Shown: positions 45,023 through 53,925 of the stretch, piece after piece | Numbering within the stretch: the stretch's first letter is position 1 | How the letters are laid out: each line of letters opens with the position of its first letter | Assembly: GCA_963741055.1 (NCBI GenBank) | Contig: CAVUGU010000002.1 | Span: 62,001-126,000 of the forward strand | Source of the DNA: Bog-756 sp963741055 | GTDB lineage: Bacteria > Actinomycetota > Acidimicrobiia > Acidimicrobiales > RAAP-2 | DNA length: 64,000 nucleotides | Direction of reading: 5' to 3' | Translations under genes and position numbers: made by a program | The notes under the pieces: generated by a model | What the model was told of the DNA's origin: nothing | Seen by the model: the letters and a program-made list of their open reading frames with translations, nothing else | The model's database searches: none

Positions 45023-45124
45023 GTGGTCATCTGAACACGAACGTCTGTTCGTTGTCAACGGTTTTCCGAACGGATGTTTGCTTTCGGTCCCCCCCAGGGG
45101 TACCTTCGTCCAAACAGACGTTCG
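45005..45124. promoter_or_regulatory. Divergent SOS control region with four LexA boxes
   Basis: Four sites fit the Gram-positive CGAAC-N4-GTTCG box: 45005-45018 (GAAC-TCCT-GTTC core), 45038-45051 (GAAC-GTCT-GTTC), 45067-45080 (CGAACGGATGTTTG) and 45111-45124 (CAAACAGACGTTCG). Plus promoter for lexA: TTGCTT (45078-45083), 17 bp, TACCTT (45101-45106). Minus promoter: TTGACA (45053-45058), 18 bp, TCAGAT (45029-45034). Box 2 fills the minus spacer, box 3 overlaps the plus -35 and box 4 the plus start site. Confidence 0.85.
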
Positions 45125-45157
45125 CCACCGGGCGGATCCAGGAGGTCGACGCGAGCA

Positions 45158-45787
45158 ATGGCCCAGGTCCTGAGCACCAAGCGCAAGCAGATCCTCGACT
45201 GCATCTCCGACTCGGTCAGAGAGCGCGGCTACCCACCGTCGGTTCGCGAGATCGGCGAGGCGGTCGGGCTGACGTCGTCCTCGACCGTCCACGCCCACCT
45301 GGCGGTGCTCCAGCGCGAGGGATATCTCCGCCGTGACCCGACCAAGCCGCGAGCCATCGAGGTCTGCTACGACCCGACCTCCAAGGTGATCATGGACGCC
45401 CGGCCGGTCCGCCATGTTCCGCTGGTGGGCGAGGTGGCAGCCGGCACCGGCGTGCTCGCCGAGGAGAACGTGGAGGAGTTCCTCCCGCTGCCCGAGGACT
45501 TCACCGGTTCGGGGACCTTGTTCATGTTGCGCGTCCGCGGCGACTCGATGATCGACGCGGGGATCGTCGACGGCGACTACGTGGTGGTCCGCCAGCAACC
45601 CGATGCACACCCGGGAGAAATCGTCGTCGCGGGGATCCCCGGCGAGGAGGCCACCGTCAAGCGCTTCTCGACCCGCGGCGGCATCGTCGTGCTCACTCCG
45701 GCCAACCAGCGCCTCTCCCCGATGGAGTTCGACCCCGCCGAGGTGACGGTCTACGGGAGGGTGGTCACCGTCCTGCGCCGTCTCTGA
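45158..45787 (+). CDS. lexA: LexA repressor
   Basis: 209 residues. The winged helix-turn-helix (KRKQILDCISDSVRERGYPP, VREIGEAVGLTSSSTVHAHL) is followed by the self-cleavage domain. The cleavage bond is A95-G96 in VAAG, the nucleophile S130 in GDSMIDAGI and the general base K168 in ATVKRF. RecA-stimulated autolysis induces SOS genes. ATG 45158 is preceded by GGAGG about 12 bases upstream. The gene is autoregulated by the boxes just described. It overlaps dapE at the 3' end by 23 bp. Confidence 0.97.
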   Translation: MAQVLSTKRKQILDCISDSVRERGYPPSVREIGEAVGLTSSSTVHAHLAVLQREGYLRRDPTKPRAIEVCYDPTSKVIMDARPVRHVPLVGEVAAGTGVLAEENVEEFLPLPEDFTGSGTLFMLRVRGDSMIDAGIVDGDYVVVRQQPDAHPGEIVVAGIPGEEATVKRFSTRGGIVVLTPANQRLSPMEFDPAEVTVYGRVVTVLRRL

Positions 45788-46850
45788 GGACGCGCTCGAG
45801 TACCGCCGCCGCCTGATCGAGCTCGTCGGCGCTCACGTGCTCACCCGGCGCGTGCGCGGCGAGAGGGTCGCCCGGGCCGAAGTTGGCTGCTGGGATCCCG
45901 TGCGACCAGAACGTCGCGACGTCGGTCCAGCCGACCTTCGCCCTCGGCGCCGCGCCGGTCGCGTCGACCAGGGCGGCGAGCACCGGATGCTCGAGCGACG
46001 GCGGTGCACCCGCGGCCTCGTCGACCACCTCCCACCGGTCACCGGTCTCGAGGTCACCGGCGAGCAGCTCCTCGAGCGCGGCTTCCGCCTCGCGAACGGT
46101 CCGGTCCGGCGCGAACCGGTGGTTCACCAAGAGGTCGGCGGTGTCCGGAACGACGTTCGGAGCCACTCCCCCTTCCACCCCGACCGCTTGGAGCTGCTCG
46201 GCGAACTCGCAGCCGTCGAGCACTGGCCGGCGCCCGCGGTAGGCGGCGACCTTGTCGAGCACCGGGGCGAGGCGGTGGATGGCGTTTCGCCCGGTGAAGG
46301 GCCGCGCGGTGTGGGCCCGGGTGCCCTCGAGGACCATTCGTACCCGAAGCGTTCCCTGACACCCGGCCTCGACCACCCCACCGGTCGGCTCGGCGAGGAT
46401 CGCGACCTCGCCGGCGAGCAGCTCGGGGCGACGCTCGAAGAGGTGACCGAGTCCGTTGAACCGCCGCTCGACCTCCTCGCCCGAGTAGAAGCACCAGGTC
46501 ACGTCGGTGGCCGGCTCGGGGAGGCTTCCCGCGAGGTGCAAGAGGACGGCGAGCCCACCCTTCATGTCGACGGACCCGACGCCGTACAGCACGGATCCGA
46601 CGATGCGCGGCTCGTCGTCGGCGGACGGGGGGACCGTGTCGAGGTGGCCTGCAAGGACCACCCGTGTGGTCCTACCGAGCTCGGTGCGGGCGACCACGTT
46701 GTCGCCGACGCGCTCGACGGTCAGCCACGGGCAGAGGCGCAGGGCCGCCTCCACCGCGTCGGCCATCGCCTCTTCGTGGTGACTCACCGACGGGATCGCG
46801 ACCAGCGCGGCGGCCAGCTCGAGCAGGCCGCCTCGAGGCACGTCGCTCAC
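45765..46850 (-). CDS. dapE: DapE, N-succinyl-L,L-diaminopimelate desuccinylase
   Basis: 361-residue M20 zinc peptidase-family enzyme. VVLAGHLDTVPPSADDEPRI, YGVGSVDMKGGLAVLL, YSGEEVERRFNGLGHLFERR, AEPTGGVVEAGCQGTLR and the dimerisation-domain GTRAHTARPFTGRNAIHRL are visible. It releases succinate in the succinylase branch of diaminopimelate synthesis. GTG 46850 overlaps the dapD stop (GTGA). Together with dapD and dapC it forms a run of three consecutive pathway enzymes. Confidence 0.92.
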   Translation of the reverse strand: MSDVPRGGLLELAAALVAIPSVSHHEEAMADAVEAALRLCPWLTVERVGDNVVARTELGRTTRVVLAGHLDTVPPSADDEPRIVGSVLYGVGSVDMKGGLAVLLHLAGSLPEPATDVTWCFYSGEEVERRFNGLGHLFERRPELLAGEVAILAEPTGGVVEAGCQGTLRVRMVLEGTRAHTARPFTGRNAIHRLAPVLDKVAAYRGRRPVLDGCEFAEQLQAVGVEGGVAPNVVPDTADLLVNHRFAPDRTVREAEAALEELLAGDLETGDRWEVVDEAAGAPPSLEHPVLAALVDATGAAPRAKVGWTDVATFWSHGIPAANFGPGDPLAAHAPGEHVSADELDQAAAVLERVLRDGAGR

Positions 46851-47675
46851 ACGGAAACCCCGTGTTGGCGGAGCACCTCGTTCAACTGCGCCTTGTCGTG
46901 ACGCTGCCCTTCGGTCAGCCGCTTGATCACCAAGACACACGGGAGGAAGAACTCACCGCCGGCGAACTCCCGGCGCCGCGAGGCGGACACCGCCACCGAC
47001 CAGGCGGGGACGTGACCCCGGCTCAGCTCTTCCCCGGTCTCGGCGTCGATGACCGGGATCGACGGGTTGAGGATCGTGCCCTCCCCGACGACCGAACCTC
47101 GCGAAACGCGCGCCCCCTGGGTGATCATGCAGCGGCTCCCGATCATCACCTCGTCCTCGATCACCACCGGAGCCGCCTGGGCCGGCTCGAGGACACCACC
47201 GATGCCCACGCCACCAGAGAGATGGACCCGCTCGCCGATCTGCGCGCACGAGCCGACCGTCGCCCAGGTGTCGACCATCGAACCGGCTCCCACCCTCGCG
47301 CCGATGTTGACGTAGCTCGGCATGCAGATCGACACCGGGGCCGAGGTAGGAACCCCACCGAGCCGACGCGCCGGGCACCACCCGCACACCCGAGTCGGCA
47401 TAGTCGTGCTTGAGCGGGAGCTTGTCGGCGAACTCGAACGGACCCACTTCGAGCGTCTCCATCGAGCGCAGCCGGAACAACAACAGGATGGCCTGTTTGA
47501 GCCACTGGTGGACCACCACCTGATCGGTGGAGCCGTCGACCTCGGCCACCCGGGCCTCGCCTCGGTCGAGGAGGTCGATCGCCTCGGTCACCACGCCGAG
47601 CGCGGCCGCGTCGTCGGGGCCGAGCTCGCCGGCGCGGTCCCACAGCGCTTCGATCTGCTCGCGCAGGTCGGACAT
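46847..47675 (-). CDS. dapD: DapD, tetrahydrodipicolinate N-succinyltransferase (one frame break)
   Basis: Left-handed beta-helix acyltransferase using succinyl-CoA. The N-terminal helical part (ALGVVTEAIDLLDRGEARVA, VVHQWLKQAILLLFRLRSME) precedes the hexapeptide repeats (SICMPSYVNIGARVGAGSMV, DTWATVGSCAQIGERVHLSG, VVIEDEVMIGSRCMITQGA). The break is near 47335-47345, at GSYL / APVSICMPSYV. The start is ATG 47675. Rejoined length about 276 residues, as expected. Confidence 0.92.
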
Positions 47676-47697
47676 GGGGCGCGACCCTATCCCGGTC

Positions 47698-48923
47698 TCA
47701 GGCGGTTCCGGCCGTCCTTGCCGCCTCGGTCAGCGCGTCGAGGCGCGAGCCGGAGCTCGCGAGCCGTGCCTCGACCAGACGGAGGCGCTCCATCGGCTGC
47801 ACGACCGCGATCCGGACGAACGAATCTCCACCCGGCCCGTAGAGGCTGCCGGGACTCACCAACAGTCCGGCTTCGAGCGCGAGCGCCGCGGCCAGCGCCC
47901 ATCCGTCGTCCCCCATCGCGGGCGGGACCGGCACCCAGAGGTAGAAGCCACCGTCGGGGAGCGAGGTGTCGACACCCAGCGGCGGAGCACCTCGCTCAGG
48001 AACTCGAGCCGCTCGAGGTAGCGGGCCCGCTGTGCATCGACGTGCGCATCGTCTCCGAGCGCGACCACCGCGCCGGCCTGGACCGGGCCCGGAACCATCA
48101 GCCCGGCGTGCCGGCGCACGTCGAGGAGGTAGCCGACCAGATCGGGGTCGCCGGCGAAGAAGCCGGCACGGACACCTGCGAGGTTCGAGCGCTTCGACAG
48201 CGAGTGCACCGCGACCACCCCGGACAGGCCGGTCGAGAGGATCGACCTTGGCGGTCCGGCCCAGGTGAACTCGGCGTAGCACTCGTCCGAGAAGACCGGT
48301 ACGGCACGAGCCCGGCCCCATGCGGCCACCTCGACGAGGTCGGTGAGCCCTCCGGTCGGGTTCGAGGGCGAGTTGGCCCAGAGCAGGAGGGCGCGTGCCG
48401 CGTCCTCCTCGCGAACCGAGGCCAGGTCGAGCCCACCGCCTGCGAGTTCGGGGACCGCGACCGCACGGCATCCGGCGAGCAACGCACCCATCGCGTAGGT
48501 CGGGTACGAGGTGGCCGGGTAGAGGACCGTGTCGTGCTCGGGATCGCGGAGATGGAGGTAGTGCGCGACCGACGCGACGAACTCCTTGGTCCCGACGCAA
48601 GCGGCGATCTCGCGCTCGGCGTCGACGTCGACGTCGAAGCGACGGGACAGGTATTGCGCGGCGGCGCGTCGGTAGGCGGGAGAGCCGATCGAGTACGGAT
48701 AGCCGCGCTCGGCACCGGAGGTGGCCATCGCGGCGACGACGGCCTCCGGCGGCGGATCGCAGGGGGTCCCGATCGAGCAGTCGACGACCCCGCCGCGGCT
48801 CTCGTCGCCCCGATCCGGGCCGGGCTCGCCGAAGCGCTCGGCCGCTTCGGCGCGGAGTCCCTCGAGCCGGTCGTAGGGATACGGCGGCGGGACGAAGCCC
48901 GACGCGCGGTCGGACCCGGTCAC
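47698..48923 (-). CDS. dapC: DapC, succinyldiaminopimelate aminotransferase (one frame break)
   Basis: Class I/II PLP aminotransferase. CSIGTPCDPPPEAVVAAM, ANSPSNPTGGLTDLVEVAAW, FSDECYAEFTW and the PLP-lysine HSLSKRSNLAGVRAGFFAGD are clear. The C-terminal arm (PLGVDTSLPDGGFYLWVPVP) is in a second frame after a break near 47975-47990. The assignment as DapC rather than another aminotransferase is supported by the neighbours dapD and dapE. GTG 48923 overlaps the hflX stop (GTGA). Confidence 0.88.
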
Positions 48924-50227
48924 GAGGCCACGAACTCGGCGAAGCGGGAGCGGCCGACGTCGTCGAGGACCACCTGGACCCGCGTCGCGTCCTCGCCCGC
49001 GACCTCGCCGACGATCCCGCCTTCGCGGTGGAGCGCGGCCAGCACGTCGCCCCGGGCCCAGGGGACGACCAGTTCGACGACCCGATCGCCGACCCGGAGC
49101 CGGTCGGAGAGCGCGACCAGCAACGACCCGATTCCCTCGCCGGTGACCGCGGACACAAGCACCGCCCCTTCGTGTGCCTCCATGAGCTTCGTCGCCTCCC
49201 CACCACACCCCTCCGACGCAGGGAGCGCGTCGGCCTTGTTGACCACCATCAGCTCGGGCAGGTCGGCGGCGCCGATCTCGGCGAGGACCGTGCGTACTGC
49301 GTCGATCTGGCCCTCGAGGTCGGGGGCGGAGCCGTCGACCACGTGGAGCAGCAGGTCCGACTCGCAGACCACCTCGAGGGTGGAGCGGAACGCCTCGACC
49401 ACCTGGTGCGGGAGCTTGCGCACGAAGCCGACGGTGTCGGTCAGGAGCACCGTCTCCCCGCCCGCGAGCTCGAGCTGGCGGGTGCGCGGATCGAGGGTGG
49501 AGAAGAGCCGGTTCTCCACGAGGACGTCGGCGCCACAGAGCCGGTTCAACAGGGTCGACTTCCCCGCGTTGGTGTAGCCGACAAGAGAGACCGAACGATG
49601 GCGCGAGCGGTTGCGCCCCCGTCGCTGGGTGCGCCGGTTGCGGTCGAGCCGGCGCAGGTCTCCTTCGAGCCGGCCCATCCGCTGGAGGAGCCGTCGCCGG
49701 TCGACCTCGAGGATCGTCTCGCCGGGACCCCGGGTCCCGATGCCGCCGGCCTGTTGGCTGAGTGCGCGTCCTCGACCGCGCAGACGGGGAAGCCGGTAGC
49801 GGAGGAGGGCGAGCTCGACCTGGGACTTCCCTTCGGGGGTCCTTGCGTTCTGGGCGAAGATGTCGAGGATCACCGCGGTGCGGTCGATGGCGGTCCGACC
49901 GAGGATCTGCTCGAGGTTGCGCTGCTGTGCCGGCGTGAGGTCGTCGTCGAAGACCACGGTGTCCGCATCGACTGCCAGGCAGATCTCGCGCAGCGATTCG
50001 ACCTTGCCCCGCCCGAGGTAGGTCGCAGGATCGGGCGCGTCGCGACGTTGGAGCACCCGCTCGGCCACCTCGGCGCCCGCGGTCTCGACCAGCCGCTCGA
50101 GCTCGTCGAGGCTGGCATCGGTCTCCACGAGCGTCGCCGGCGGCCGGGCGACGCCGACCAGCACGATCCGCTCACGGACCGTGCGCGAGATCAGCGTGTC
50201 GGTGAAGGCCGACTCGGGCGGGGTCAC
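48920..50227 (-). CDS. hflX: GTPase HflX
   Basis: 435 residues, intact. The N-terminal nucleotide-binding domain (AGAEVAERVLQRRDAPDPAT, YLGRGKVESLREIC) and the glycine-rich loop QQAGGIGTRGPGETILEVD precede the G domain: G1 VGYTNAGKSTLLNRL, G3 DTVGFVRKLPHQVVEAFRST, G4 VVNKADAL. HflX splits stalled or stressed ribosomes. GTG 50227 overlaps the dapF stop. Its presence inside a dap/mia run suggests a growth-linked transcript. Confidence 0.95.
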   Translation of the reverse strand: MTPPESAFTDTLISRTVRERIVLVGVARPPATLVETDASLDELERLVETAGAEVAERVLQRRDAPDPATYLGRGKVESLREICLAVDADTVVFDDDLTPAQQRNLEQILGRTAIDRTAVILDIFAQNARTPEGKSQVELALLRYRLPRLRGRGRALSQQAGGIGTRGPGETILEVDRRRLLQRMGRLEGDLRRLDRNRRTQRRGRNRSRHRSVSLVGYTNAGKSTLLNRLCGADVLVENRLFSTLDPRTRQLELAGGETVLLTDTVGFVRKLPHQVVEAFRSTLEVVCESDLLLHVVDGSAPDLEGQIDAVRTVLAEIGAADLPELMVVNKADALPASEGCGGEATKLMEAHEGAVLVSAVTGEGIGSLLVALSDRLRVGDRVVELVVPWARGDVLAALHREGGIVGEVAGEDATRVQVVLDDVGRSRFAEFVAS

Positions 50228-51048
50228 GTGTGCGCCGCCGCGAGCAGCGAGCGCGGCTCGACGAGCAGATCGGCTACCTTGCGCACGGGTCCGCTCAACC
50301 AGGCCCGGTCACCGTCGAGCAGGACCACCAGGTCTCCCCCGGGGCTGTGCACCTCGACCCGGGTGCCCACCTCGCCCCAGTGCCGCATCGCCGCGGCGGC
50401 GGCCACGCTTCCGGTCCCGCATGCCAAGGTCTCCCCGGCGCCGCGCTCCCAGACCCGAAGGGTCAACGCGTCCGGACCAGGGCCGGCCGTCACGAATTCG
50501 ACGTTCACGCCGCTGCGGTAGCGCTCCTGCAGCCGGCGGCCCACCCCCTCGACGTCGACGGTCGAAGGGTCGTCGACCTCGAGCACCAGGTGGGGATTTC
50601 CGACGTCGACCTCGAGTGCGCGGTGCTCGCCGACGCCCGCGGGTGACTCGTCACCGAGCGTGACCACACCCATGTCGACCGAGGCCGTCGCGGTGCCGTC
50701 GTGGTACTCGACCCCCCTGATTCCGGCCGCGGTCTCGACGGTGAAGACCGGTCCCTCGACGAGACCAGCGTCGACTGCCGCCTGCGCGAGGCAACGCACA
50801 CCGTTCCCGCTCATCTCCGCCTCGCCTCCATCGGCGTTGCGCAGCTCCATCGCGAGGTCAGCGCCGTTACGTCCTTCGAGCACGCGGATCACCCCGTCCG
50901 CGCCAATCCCGTGACGCCGGTCGCACAGCGCCCGCGCCAGACCGGCGTCGATCGGTGAGGTTCCCTCGCGATCGACGAGGACCAGGAAGTCGTTGCCGGC
51001 TCCGTGATGCTTGCTCAGCCGGAGCGTCACCCCCGTCTCCGAACTCAT
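50224..51048 (-). CDS. dapF: DapF, diaminopimelate epimerase
   Basis: 274 residues. SKHHGAGNDFLVLVDREG at the N-terminus, RNADGGEAEMSGNGVRCLAQ and ERGAGETLACGTGSVAAAAA are the two half-sites. It converts LL- to meso-diaminopimelate. Most family members have CGNG in the first half-site; here it is S80-GNG with a cysteine at 86, while the second catalytic cysteine, C210, is kept. A lineage variant using C86 or a thiol-poor site is possible. ATG 51048 overlaps the miaA stop (ATGA). Confidence 0.9.
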   Translation of the reverse strand: MSSETGVTLRLSKHHGAGNDFLVLVDREGTSPIDAGLARALCDRRHGIGADGVIRVLEGRNGADLAMELRNADGGEAEMSGNGVRCLAQAAVDAGLVEGPVFTVETAAGIRGVEYHDGTATASVDMGVVTLGDESPAGVGEHRALEVDVGNPHLVLEVDDPSTVDVEGVGRRLQERYRSGVNVEFVTAGPGPDALTLRVWERGAGETLACGTGSVAAAAAMRHWGEVGTRVEVHSPGGDLVVLLDGDRAWLSGPVRKVADLLVEPRSLLAAAHT

Positions 51049-52066
51049 CGTCGTCGCGTCACTCTCCCACCCCGGCGGTGACGGGTGGCGGCGCCGAGGC
51101 GCGCCGACACCGTCTGCAACAGATCGTCGTCAGGGTCCATCCACACGATACGGGGATCGCGACGGAACCACGACCGCTGCCGTCGTGCGAACGCCCGGGT
51201 CCGCCGTACGGCTTCCGCGACCGCGGTCGAGAGCGGGACTCCCTCCTCGAGGTGGGCGAGGAGCTCGCGGTAGCCGAGCGCCTGCCGAGCGGTCCTCGAG
51301 AGACCGCCGGGCCGCCGGGAGAGGCGGCGCACCTCGTCGAGCAACCCGGCATCCATCAGCCGCTCGAAGCGCGCGGCGATCCGCTCGTCGAGCACGGCCG
51401 GAGGGTGATCGACCCCGAGCAGGACGACGGGCGTCGGTGGGTAGCGCTCGAGTCCCGGACCGAACGACGAGAAGGGCCTTCCCGAACCGATCGAGACCTC
51501 GAGCGCGCGGACCAGGCGCCGGCGGTTGGTCGCTGCGACGCGGGCCGAACCGACCGGATCCAGCACGGCGAGACGGTCGTGCAGCTGAGCGAGGAGCGCC
51601 CGTTCCGCCTCGCTCCCCGGCGGCCCGGCCGCGTCGATCTCCTCCTCGAGCGCGGCGGCCACCTGCGGGAAGCGACCCGGGAAAGTGGAGATCGTCGATG
51701 ATCGACCGAAGGTAGAGGCCCGTCCCGCCGACCAGCAGTGCCGACCCGCCTCGCGCGACCGATGCCGGCGAGGGCGTCGCGCGCCGCCAGCTGGAACTCG
51801 CGCACGGTGAACTCCTCGGCGGGGTCGACCAAATCGACCAGATGGACGCGGAGTCGTGCGCGGACCGCCGCGCCGGGCTTCGCCGTCCCGATGTCCATGC
51901 CCCGGTAGACAGCCATCGAGTCGACCGAGACCAGCTCGACCTCGCCACCCGCGCCGGTCGGCTCACCCGGACCACAGGCGTCGGCGACCGCGACCGCGAG
52001 CTCGGACTTCCCGGCCGCGGTCGGTCCGACCAGTGCGACACGCCGCGCTCCACCGCCGCTGGTCAC
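51045..52066 (-). CDS. miaA: MiaA, tRNA dimethylallyltransferase (two frame breaks)
   Basis: Adds the isopentenyl group to A37 of tRNAs reading UNN codons. The P-loop VALVGPTAAGKSELAVAVA, VDSMAVYRGMDIGTAKP, the middle LLVGGTGLYLRSIIDDL, and RLVRALEVSIGSGRPFSSF plus TARQALGYRELLAHLEEGVP are family blocks. They require breaks near 51760-51775 and 51675-51690. GTG 52066 lies seven bases after miaB, so both steps of ms2i6A synthesis come from one transcript. Confidence 0.92.
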
Positions 52067-52073
52067 GGCGAGA

Positions 52074-53522
52074 TCAACCCGCGGCGACGGGGATACGGAC
52101 CCGGTGCGCCGGACGGGCGGTCACCTCCACCATCTCCCCGAGAAGATGGTGCGATCCGCTGGCGGTCACCGCCACCCGGGCGAACGAGCCGGTGGCGACC
52201 GGACGACCCCTGTCGCCGAAATGGACCAGCTTGTTCTGCGTGGTGCGGCCCGAGGACAGAGTGGGGTCGCGCTTCGAAGGTCCCTCGACCACCACCTCTT
52301 CGATGCGGCCGACCCGGGCACGATGCCGGAGCACGGCCGAGCGTTCGACGACCGACACCAACCGCTCGAAGCGATCGGCCACCACCTCGGCGGGAACGAA
52401 TCGGTCGGTCATCGCGGCCGCCCGCGTCCCCGGGCGCGGCGAGAAGATGAAGGTGTACGCGCTGTCGTACCCGGCCTCCGCGACGACCTCGAGGGTCCGC
52501 TCGAAGTCGTCGTCGTCCTCTCCGGGGAACCCGACGATCACGTCGGTGGTCACCGCCAGATCGGGGATGGCGGCGTGCGCGTCGGCGAGTCGTCGAAGGT
52601 ACCGATCGGCGGTGTAGCCGCGCCGCATCGAGGTGAGGACCCGGTCGCTCCCCGACTGCAGGGGGAGATGGAGATGGTTGCAGACGGTGTCGGTCTCGGC
52701 CATGGCGCCGATGGTCTCGGGCCGCAGGTCCTTCGGGTGAGGACTGGTGAACCGGACCCTGCGGATGCCCTCGACCGCGCCCACCGATCGCAACAGATCG
52801 GCGAACAGTGGCCGGCGGCGAGTGAGATCCCGACCGTAGGAGTTGACGTTCTGGCCGAGCAGGGTGACCTCGGTCACTCCGCGACCGGCCAGGGCCTCGA
52901 CTTCGGCGAGGAGATCGTCGGTCGGCCGCGAGACCTCTGCCCCCCGCACGGAGGGAACGATGCAGAACGCACAGGAGTTGTCGCACCCGGTCTGGATGGT
53001 GACCCAGGCCGCGTACGGGAGGTCGCGCACCGCGCCGAACGCGACCTGCTGTTGCTCGGCCGACCACGGGTCCGATCGCTCGGGGGCCTCGGTCACCTCG
53101 ACCACCGGCCCCGACGCCGCGGCACGTGCCAGCAGCTCGGGGGCACGAGCCAGGTTGTGAGTCCCGAAGACGACGTCGACGTGCGGGGCGCGTTCGAGCA
53201 GGCGTTCCCCCTCCATCTGGGCGAGACAACCGCCGACCGCGATCTGGAGGTTCGGGCGCCGCTCCCGCAGCGTCTTCAAGTTGCCGAGATGGCCGTAGAA
53301 GCGATTGTCGGCGTTCTCGCGGATGCAGCAGGTGTTGAGCACCACCACGTCCGCACTCTCCAGGTCGGGCGAGGGTCGCATGCCGGCGGCGACGAGGACG
53401 CCCGCGAGCCGTTCCGAGTCGTGCACGTTCATCTGGCAACCGAAGGTCTTCACGTAGAAGCTCCGGTCTGCTGCCCCGTCGAGGAGCGCAGACTCTCCCG
53501 CTGGCTGTGGCAACCCGGTCAC
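52074..53522 (-). CDS. miaB: MiaB, tRNA-i6A37 methylthiotransferase
   Basis: 482 residues, intact radical-SAM enzyme with two 4Fe-4S clusters. The N-terminal cluster uses cysteines in FYVKTFGCQMNVHDSERL, VVVLNTCCIRENADNRFYG and AVGGCLAQ. The SAM cluster is GCDNSCAFCIVPSVRGAEVS. LLGQNVNSYGRD, HLHLPLQSGSDRVL and a C-terminal TRAM domain follow. GTG 53522 is six bases after a TATTGT box. Confidence 0.96.
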   Translation of the reverse strand: MTGLPQPAGESALLDGAADRSFYVKTFGCQMNVHDSERLAGVLVAAGMRPSPDLESADVVVLNTCCIRENADNRFYGHLGNLKTLRERRPNLQIAVGGCLAQMEGERLLERAPHVDVVFGTHNLARAPELLARAAASGPVVEVTEAPERSDPWSAEQQQVAFGAVRDLPYAAWVTIQTGCDNSCAFCIVPSVRGAEVSRPTDDLLAEVEALAGRGVTEVTLLGQNVNSYGRDLTRRRPLFADLLRSVGAVEGIRRVRFTSPHPKDLRPETIGAMAETDTVCNHLHLPLQSGSDRVLTSMRRGYTADRYLRRLADAHAAIPDLAVTTDVIVGFPGEDDDDFERTLEVVAEAGYDSAYTFIFSPRPGTRAAAMTDRFVPAEVVADRFERLVSVVERSAVLRHRARVGRIEEVVVEGPSKRDPTLSSGRTTQNKLVHFGDRGRPVATGSFARVAVTASGSHHLLGEMVEVTARPAHRVRIPVAAG

Positions 53523-53528
53523 CGCACC

Positions 53529-53534
53529 ACAATA
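53529..53534 (-). promoter_or_regulatory. -10 box for a leaderless miaB transcript
   Basis: Minus-strand TATTGT is followed by GGTGCG and GTG 53522. It starts the miaB-miaA-dapF-hflX-dapC-dapD-dapE run. Confidence 0.5.
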
Positions 53535-53569
53535 CGACCGGTCCACCGGGACGGCGGACCCGGTCGGGA

Positions 53570-53920
53570 TCAGGGGTGGCTCGCCTCGACGACAGTGTGG
53601 ATACCGCCCCGGACCAACCAGTCGGTGGAGACCGTCATCCGGCGCGGCGCGACCACGGCGACCAGATCGTCGAGGATGCGGTTGGTCACGTCCTCGTGGA
53701 ACCCGCAGTCGTCCCGGTAGCTCCACAGGTAGAGCTTGAGCGACTTGAGCTCGACGATCGAACGGTCGGGCACGTACGCGATGCGGACCGTCGCGAAGTC
53801 GGGTTGGCCGGTGAGGGGGCAGAGACAGGTGAACTCGGGGGTCTCGCAGACCACCTCGTAGTCGCGGCCGGGGTGCGGGTTGTCGACCGCGCGGAGCTCT
53901 TTCGACGGAGTGGTCGACAC
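53570..53920 (-). CDS. queF: QueF, preQ0 reductase
   Basis: 116 residues of the short (YkvM-like, tunnelling-fold) QueF type. The catalytic cysteine is in PEFTCLCPLTGQPDFATVRI, and the signature ELKSLKLYLWSYRDDCGFHE is present. It reduces 7-cyano-7-deazaguanine to preQ1 for queuosine in tRNA. GTG 53920 lies five bases after the thrB stop. The other queuosine genes are not in this window. Confidence 0.93.
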   Translation of the reverse strand: MSTTPSKELRAVDNPHPGRDYEVVCETPEFTCLCPLTGQPDFATVRIAYVPDRSIVELKSLKLYLWSYRDDCGFHEDVTNRILDDLVAVVAPRRMTVSTDWLVRGGIHTVVEASHP

Positions 53921-53925
53921 GCCCT

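Noticed and set aside
43063..45336. 757-residue plus-strand ORF across dinB, PIG-L, nrdR and the SOS region
   Set aside because: Antisense shadow of four well-supported minus-strand genes; such long shadows are expected at this GC content.
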